Program-made: the position numbers and the translations under genes
Origin: Mycolicibacterium parafortuitum
Lineage (GTDB): Bacteria > Actinomycetota > Actinomycetes > Mycobacteriales > Mycobacteriaceae
Direction: 5' to 3'
Length of the DNA: 64,000 bases
Assembly: GCF_002086815.1 (NCBI RefSeq)
Contig: NZ_MVID01000006.1
Location: 124,001 to 188,000 of the forward strand
Part shown: one piece after another, positions 58,712-64,000 of the stretch
Layout of the letters: each line of letters begins with the position of its first letter
How positions within the stretch are numbered: the stretch's first letter is position 1
The notes under the pieces: generated by a model
What the model was told of the DNA's origin: nothing
The model's input: the letters and a program-made list of their open reading frames with translations, nothing else
The model's database searches: none

Positions 58712-59130
58712 TTTAGTGCCCCGACTGCCGTCGTTCAGCTGTCGGAGGACGGGTTTGCAGGCGGTGAAGATGCAGCGCCCTGCATACGAGATGATGAGTC
58801 GGATACTTAGAAGTTCGAGTCGCAGTTACAAGATGTGGCGCGACCGCGTGCTGGTTTAAAACTGCGTGCGAACTGTGGCACAAAGCCACGACGACCCCCG
58901 TACTCGAACCAATCCTCCCGATGGTCTTCTGACTGTATCCGATCCTCCGTGAATCTTCACGTCAGTGGCAGCGCGCACCAGATCAACGAGCCAGCCGCCA
59001 CTGACGGCGCTCATTGAAACTGCCCAGTTCTGCTCACCGAAAGTGCTCCCCTGTGTGGCTCCGCCGATGAGGGCGGGTCTCCTCCGATGCTGGTGGCCTC
59101 TGACCACCCACCAGCTCTGTGAAGGAGACC
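58712..59130. other. Gap and presumed IS end
   Basis: No gene is seen in these 419 bp. Near the right end an 11-bp inverted repeat, GCGGGTCTCCT (59073-59083) and its complement (59123-59133), lies just before the decayed istA. It may be part of the old IS left end or its promoter. Confidence 0.45.
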
Positions 59131-60507
59131 CGCTTTCTCATCCTCACATGGAAGGACGACTTGGAGATACACGCCCTGCGTAACGAAGCTGGCCGATCTC
59201 GGCCATTGCCCGCCATACCGGAAAGAACCGTAGAATGGTCCGCAATTACCTCAACGGCGTCACCACCCCGGCGTGCGGAAACCCGCCGCAATTGACCCCT
59301 TTGAACCGTTCATCGCCTACGTCACTGTCCGGCTGACCGAAGGATCCGCACCTGTAGGCCCGCACACTGTGCCACGAGCTCGAAGACCTCGGCAATCCGA
59401 TGCCGTATCCAACGCTGACCCGACAGATCCGGGCACGCAATCTGCGGCCGGCGTGTCAGGACTGCGCCCACGCCGCGGGCAGCGCCAACGCGGTCATCGA
59501 CCACCCGCCTAGACCCGAAACCCAATGGGATTGGCTGGATCTGCCGATCCCCCCGCATCCTGGGGATGGGGCACGATGGCGCACCTTTTCGTCGGATCGC
59601 TGGCTCATTCCGGTCGGTGGCGGGCCGTGCTGGCCCCCGGCGATGACCCAACCGCACTTCGTCGACGGCCTGGACCGAATCTCCCGCAAGCTCGGTGGGT
59701 TGACCCGCACCTGGCGCTTCGATCGAACGGCCACCGTCTGCGACCCTGGCTCGGGCCGGGTCACCGCGTCGTTCGCCGGCGTAGCCCAGCACTATGGGGT
59801 CGCCGTCGCCATCTGTCCAGCGCGGCGTGGCAACCACAAAGGTGTGGTGGAGAAGGCCAATCACACTGCAGCGCAACGGTGGTGGCGTACATTGCCTGAT
59901 GCCATCACGGTTGAGCAGGCCCAGGACCGCCTCGATCAATTCTGTCGGCAGCGCGGGCGACGCCGGGTGGCGGGCCACTGCCGAGGGGAAGGTCACGGTG
60001 GCCACCCTGGCCGCGGCCGAACCCTTGGCGCCGCTTCCGGTCGCCCCGTATCCGCTGGTCCTACGCGAGGACCGCGCGTTGTCTCGTCAGGCGATGCTGT
60101 CTTACCGCCGCAACCGCTACTCGGTGCCTCCGGAATTGGCGTCAGCGGCGGTCAGCGTCATCCACGTGCTGGGTTCTGAGGTCATCGACATCGTCACCTT
60201 CCCGCAGATCACCATCACCCCGGCGCCATCAGCTGGCCGCCGACGGCGCCGGGGTGATGGTCCGCGATCACGGCCACGTCGTGGCACTGGATCAACTGGC
60301 GATGGCCACCGCAGCCACCGGCGGCCGAGCTCGCTGCCGCAAGGAACCATCCCACCCGGCACAGCATCGCGTGCAGCAGCAGAAACATTGCGCATCAACT
60401 CATCTGACATCAACCCAACGCTGACAGCCGCGATCGTGGAATCGCCGACCATGATCGATCTGTCCACCTACGAACGCGCCACACGCGCCGAAGGAACACC
60501 TTGCCAT
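59131..60507 (+). pseudogene. Decayed IS21-family istA
   Basis: Segments of an IstA of a different lineage from the intact IS21 lie in several frames: LILTWKDDLEIHALR at the start, SWPISAIARHTGKNRRMV, RKPAAIDPFEPFIAYVTVRL, LTRQIRARNLRPACQDC, ASWGWGTMAHLFVGSLAHS, LGGLTRTWRFDRTATVCDPG, RRGNHKGVVEKANHTAAQ and LSYRRNRYSVPPELASA. At least four frameshifts interrupt it. The final catalytic Glu (KGVVEKAN) survives. The element can no longer make transposase. Confidence 0.8.
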
Positions 60508-60549
60508 GACCACCACCCAGGATGCGGTGCCCGCACCCAACACCGCCGC

Positions 60550-60810
60550 CCGAGCCAGCATCTATCAACGCCCTGCGCGGCCACCTGGCCGTGCTCAAAC
60601 TCCACGACGCCGCCGAAGCGCTGCCCTCGGTCCTCGACCCCGCCCAGTCCGACGGCACCTCCATGACCGCCGCCCTGGAGGAGTTGCTCTCCATCGAGGT
60701 TGAAGCGACCGAGGGCCGTCGGCTGGCCGTCCGGTTACGGTTCGCCTGTCTGCCGACACCCACCTCACTGGAGGACTTCGATTACGACGCCGCGACCGAT
60801 CAGCCACCCG
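60550..60810 (+). pseudogene. Truncated IS21-family istB
   Basis: Directly after the decayed istA the frame reads INALRGHLAVLKLHDAAEAL through RRLAVRLRFACLPTPTSLED and DFDYDAATDQ, which is the N-terminal third of IstB. Similarity stops near 60810, before the Walker motifs. The reading frame then continues to 61058 with unrelated sequence (DRRRIYGDLVSRERRRRTQD), so a deletion or insertion joined it to something else. Confidence 0.75.
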
Positions 60811-61238
60811 TAGGGCACGTCAAATCTCACGATACTGACTGGGACAGAAGCGGTTCAGCCGTCACGATGGCAAGAATAAGAGTTACCGGAACGGACCGCC
60901 GTCGCATCTACGGGGACTTGGTATCGCGTGAGCGCCGGCGGCGTACACAGGACCGGATGCTCCGCAAGCTCGCCGACGGCGACAAGCGTGTCGAGGAACT
61001 GGCTGCGGTATGCCGAGCACATGGATCACCGAGTCAAATGGCTCAAAACGGTGGATGAACGAGAGTTGCTAAGCACCCAGGAACGCGGAGTTGAGAACAC
61101 CCGGTTCAAACCCTGCATCGATGAACCGAGCGCAAGCTGCGTATCAACCTCGGCTTCAATCCCGGAACCGCCCTGGTCTCTTGGAGCCTCCAACATTCCC
61201 CGGGCGGTGCACGTAGCCCGGCACGTCCAGCAACCGCG
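60811..61238. other. Gap after IS remnant
   Basis: These 428 bp contain the unrelated continuation of the istB frame to 61058 and then nothing recognisable up to the BY-kinase gene. The Arg-rich stretch could be part of another transposase, but I cannot assign it. Confidence 0.4.
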
Positions 61239-62723
61239 TCATTCTGCTTTTCTCCGCCGCCGACCCCCAGGTCCCGATGCTGGCAGCCCAGCTGCAGTCG
61301 CCGACGCTCCGTCGCCTTTCGCGACAGACGCCTCTGTATCTCCGCTTGGCTGAGGGCCCGAGTTAGCTGTGTAGCCACCGTAATAGCCGTAGTTGTAGCT
61401 ATAACTGCCGCCGCCACGCATCGGCGTCATCGTGAACACTGCTCCGAGTAGGGGCGCGCCAACGCTGTGGAGACTCCCTACAGCGTGTGATAGGTGCTCG
61501 CGCTTTGTGTGGCCGTAACGGGCCATAATGAGCACCCCATCCGCACCCGCAGCGAGAATCGCGGCATCGGTGATTGCAAGCAATGGTGTGGAATCCACGA
61601 TCACATAGTCGAATTTGGCTCGCAGCTCACTAAGCAACTTCCTTGCCGATTGCGACCCTAATAATTCGCTAGGATTCGGCGGGATAGCACCGGATGTCAA
61701 AACGGTGAGTCCGGGAAAACGCGTCTTCTGTAGTGCATCCTCAAGGGACACGGCACCGCTGAGAACAGTACTGAACCCAACCGTGCCTACCAGGTCCATA
61801 TATCGATGCAACGACGGGCGCCGTAAATCTCCGTCTATCAGCACTACTGATTTGTCTGTCTCCGCCAGCGCAAGGGCAATATTAATCGCGGTCGTCGATT
61901 TGCCTTCACTTGGCATCGAACTCGTCACCAGGATTACTCGCGGAGGGTTATCGACTGCGAGGAACTGCAGATTCGTCCTCAGCTTTCGGAACGCCTCTGC
62001 AATTCCTGATGTTTCGCTATCGAACGAAATCGACGCCTGCTTGCGACGCTCTTTATCTAGCGGGATGCTACCAACTAGCCCGGTGCTAGTTATGGTCTCC
62101 AACTGGTCGCGCGTCTTTACCGTATTATCTAGAAGGTCGCGAGTCACAGCTAATCCGACGCCTAGCAAAATGCCCAAGACCAGACCTATGCCAATGTTTC
62201 GCAACGGCTTAGGAATAACGGGATTCTCGGGTATCGACGCTCGTTGCTCGACCACCACGCGCGAATCGGGGCTGGATCCATCTTCGGGCGTCTCTAGCTC
62301 CCGAACAAGAGCAACGAATTCGTCTGACAAAGAGTTCGCTATGTCGCGTGCTTGTATCGGAGACTCGTCCAACACTGCGACATCGATTAGAACGGTATCC
62401 GGCTTAGTCGTGGCCGTCACGCGCTCCTGCAATTCAATCGCGTTTATGCCAAGTCCAAGCTTGTCGATAGTGCGTTGAGCCAAAGTTTGGCCCATTATCA
62501 ATTCGGCATAGGAAGCAACGCGCTCTTGGGAAAAACGGTTGCCTTGATAGGTTTCAGCCAGAGAAGAACCGCTGGTTGTGGACACAAAAAGGCGCGTTGT
62601 GGCTTGGTAGAGGGGCGTAGTCAAAAGTGTTACGGAAACAGCACCCAGCACTGCAACCAGCATTGTTACGAATACGGTTATCCACCGCGTCCGTAATAGC
62701 CGAATGAAGTCTTCGAAATTCAA
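61239..62723 (-). CDS. Wzz/BY-kinase chain-length regulator
   Basis: This 494-residue single-chain bacterial tyrosine kinase controls polymer length and export. An N-terminal Wzz domain is bounded by two helices (about 16-35 and 175-195). The cytoplasmic kinase shows Walker A SSMPSEGKSTT (269-278), Walker A' VVLIDGDLRRP (293-303) and Walker B YVIVDSTP (373-380). A tail YSYNYGYYGGY (441-451) carries six tyrosines for autophosphorylation, then a Gly-rich basic end. The phosphatase at 42296-42838 is its likely partner. It carries the Pro-rich Wzz-like segment (ENPVIPKPLRN) before the second helix. Confidence 0.93.
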   Translation of the reverse strand: MNFEDFIRLLRTRWITVFVTMLVAVLGAVSVTLLTTPLYQATTRLFVSTTSGSSLAETYQGNRFSQERVASYAELIMGQTLAQRTIDKLGLGINAIELQERVTATTKPDTVLIDVAVLDESPIQARDIANSLSDEFVALVRELETPEDGSSPDSRVVVEQRASIPENPVIPKPLRNIGIGLVLGILLGVGLAVTRDLLDNTVKTRDQLETITSTGLVGSIPLDKERRKQASISFDSETSGIAEAFRKLRTNLQFLAVDNPPRVILVTSSMPSEGKSTTAINIALALAETDKSVVLIDGDLRRPSLHRYMDLVGTVGFSTVLSGAVSLEDALQKTRFPGLTVLTSGAIPPNPSELLGSQSARKLLSELRAKFDYVIVDSTPLLAITDAAILAAGADGVLIMARYGHTKREHLSHAVGSLHSVGAPLLGAVFTMTPMRGGGSYSYNYGYYGGYTANSGPQPSGDTEASVAKGDGASATAAGLPASGPGGRRRRKAE

Positions 62724-62955
62724 TGCACTGCCCCTTAACTACCAATTTCAGCGATCTTCCGTCGGCATAGAACGTGGCGCCTCTGAGAGATTCTGCTTTC
62801 CTGCTCTAAACAGCCTGCTTCCGCTAATGGAATAGCGGTGGCCAACACCCGCCACGCTGCAAGCTGGTCCGGACAGCTCGCAGACCAAGAAGTTAAAACG
62901 AAACGAATCGGCCAGTTTGACCCGTTGCGAGAAACTCGTCGTTCATTCGCCTCAC

Positions 62956-64000
62956 TCAGCGAGTGCACTGGGGCACCATCACCTTCGGCACGACCGTTTC
63001 TACCAAAGGTTGGCTTGGTGCGCGTGGAACGCCGGGTACTGATGGCTCGGAGAGTTGGTACATGATGTCCGCCGTTTGACCGGGCGTAATGATCACCTGG
63101 GTTTCAAACACCGGGTGCCCACGCTCCGTGTAGATGATGGCCGGTACACGCTCCCCGTTGAGGATCGCACTTGACAACTCGGAGCCTTTAGTCGCGAAGA
63201 GACGGACCGACACCACGTTCGTGCCTTTAGGTAGGTCCAAACCCAGTTCCGGGGAAAGTCCGACGGCGCCGGCGACGTAGTCCGGCAACGGCTCACTCGG
63301 TACAGCGTTCGTTAACTTCACTGTGACTGTCGAGGCACGGGTCTCGCCCTGGCATTTATCGGCGGCGTATTCGATCTCTGTCTTTAAATAATAGTCCAGC
63401 TTGTTGCCGCCGAGATTGTTCAGCACAACACCCGCATATGGAGCCGGATCATCGGGGAGCACATGCGCAAGCGGAGTTTCCTCGAGAAGAGCCTGATCTT
63501 CCGGTACCGCACTCCAAACGGCGATGCGACGTTCGCTGACCGCCTTACCAAGCGCGTCCAGCAGTCGTCGCGGAGACTTCACCGTGCCGGTCATCTTGGT
63601 GACGACTGCATTGGCGATGTCCTGGAGGTATTGCTTGCGGGCGATCTGATCAATCGGAAAGCGTTTGTACGCCGTCGATTCCGTCAGTTCGACAACGTTG
63701 TCGCGCGACACAATCTCTCCGTCAGGCATTGTCACCGGTCCAACAGCACCGAGGATGTAACTCAATGCAACGGGGTCGATGGCGATGACGCCGTCTACCG
63801 TCATGCCGGTTTGCTCCAGCCACATTCCCTGCCATATCTGGGCCGCGTAGGGGAAATGCGGGCTCAGATTGCTGTTCCGGAAGTCGAAGAAAGGCTGGTT
63901 GTATCCGTACTGCTGGTCGTATTCATCTCCGAAGTCGACGGGCGCAACGGCGTCGTCGAGTTCGGTGTTCGGAGCCAAGGTATCTACGCTCGGCTTTCCC
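62956..64000 (-). CDS. DUF4012 protein, N-terminus beyond window
   Basis: The minus-strand frame is open to the right edge (348 residues visible; a TTG at 63978 is internal). It matches the C-terminal part of DUF4012 proteins: FDFRNSNLSPHFPYAAQIW, QGMWLEQTGMTVDGVIAIDP, VALSYILGAVGPVTM, NVVELTESTAYKRF and RKQYLQDIANAV. These are exported, membrane-anchored proteins related to LCP ligases and often found in actinobacterial polysaccharide loci. Attaching or processing the finished polymer is inferred. It lies 232 bp upstream of the BY-kinase. Confidence 0.85.
   Translation of the reverse strand, partial: GKPSVDTLAPNTELDDAVAPVDFGDEYDQQYGYNQPFFDFRNSNLSPHFPYAAQIWQGMWLEQTGMTVDGVIAIDPVALSYILGAVGPVTMPDGEIVSRDNVVELTESTAYKRFPIDQIARKQYLQDIANAVVTKMTGTVKSPRRLLDALGKAVSERRIAVWSAVPEDQALLEETPLAHVLPDDPAPYAGVVLNNLGGNKLDYYLKTEIEYAADKCQGETRASTVTVKLTNAVPSEPLPDYVAGAVGLSPELGLDLPKGTNVVSVRLFATKGSELSSAILNGERVPAIIYTERGHPVFETQVIITPGQTADIMYQLSEPSVPGVPRAPSQPLVETVVPKVMVPQCTR

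Noticed and set aside
60811..61058. Continuation of the istB frame as a fusion protein
   Set aside because: IstB similarity ends abruptly at 60810 and the downstream Arg-rich sequence matches no family I recognise, so a functional fusion is unlikely.

Overview
The window is high-GC actinobacterial chromosome, and its gene content and order point to a rapidly growing Mycobacterium/Mycolicibacterium. The left 32 kb carries a mycobacterial backbone order: tmk, ahcY, TetR, rubB-rubA-alkB, amino-acid permease, manA, TobH/SIS protein, manB, DUF3499, Rv3259-like, whiB2, fbiA-fbiB, manC, wbbL, rmlD, LytR-CpsA-Psr protein, TIGR03089 protein, fadE25, purE-purK, GtrA and a PH-domain protein. Species-level identity cannot be fixed from this sequence. 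Comparisons with M. tuberculosis order are from memory.

Left part (1-31.8 kb): housekeeping and envelope precursor genes. manA, the SIS-like protein and manB are translationally coupled and lead from fructose-6-P to mannose-1-P. manC makes GDP-mannose. rmlD and wbbL provide the rhamnosyl linker of arabinogalactan, and the LCP protein is of the type that ligates cell-wall glycopolymers. fbiA-fbiB make coenzyme F420. rubB-rubA-alkB with a TetR gene form an alkane hydroxylase operon with a recognisable promoter and candidate operator. Accessory pieces are a type III PKS plus ICMT-like methyltransferase (25.7-27.4 kb), an orphan AbiEi/DUF559-type protein, a dispersed repeat that also forms the N-terminus of RubB, and a 1.4-kb insert (two FluC/CrcB-like proteins plus a DUF218 protein) flanked by imperfect direct repeats between the GtrA and PH-domain genes.

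Right part (31.9-64 kb): an AT-richer accessory locus that looks like a complete Wzx/Wzy-type exopolysaccharide or capsule cluster, unusual for a mycobacterium. It has an UndP-sugar phosphotransferase, a low-molecular-weight tyrosine phosphatase, a Wzz/BY-kinase with a tyrosine-rich tail, an AlgD-like nucleotide-sugar dehydrogenase, a heparinase II/III-like protein, a secreted polysaccharide lyase, a DUF115-like protein, a flippase, a polymerase, three glycosyltransferases, an acyltransferase, a UGM-like flavoprotein, a short cis-prenyltransferase homologue and a DUF4012 protein cut by the window end. Six genes (GT2, CMP-sugar synthetase, hydroxyacid dehydrogenase, SDR, SMP-30, Wzy) form one tightly overlapping operon.

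The locus is full of mobile DNA: one intact IS21-family element with a 5-bp target duplication, a decayed second IS21 relative, and remnants of IS481-like and IS3-like transposases, separated by long gaps with no recognisable genes. This is consistent with modular assembly by horizontal transfer. No tRNA, rRNA or CRISPR array was seen.
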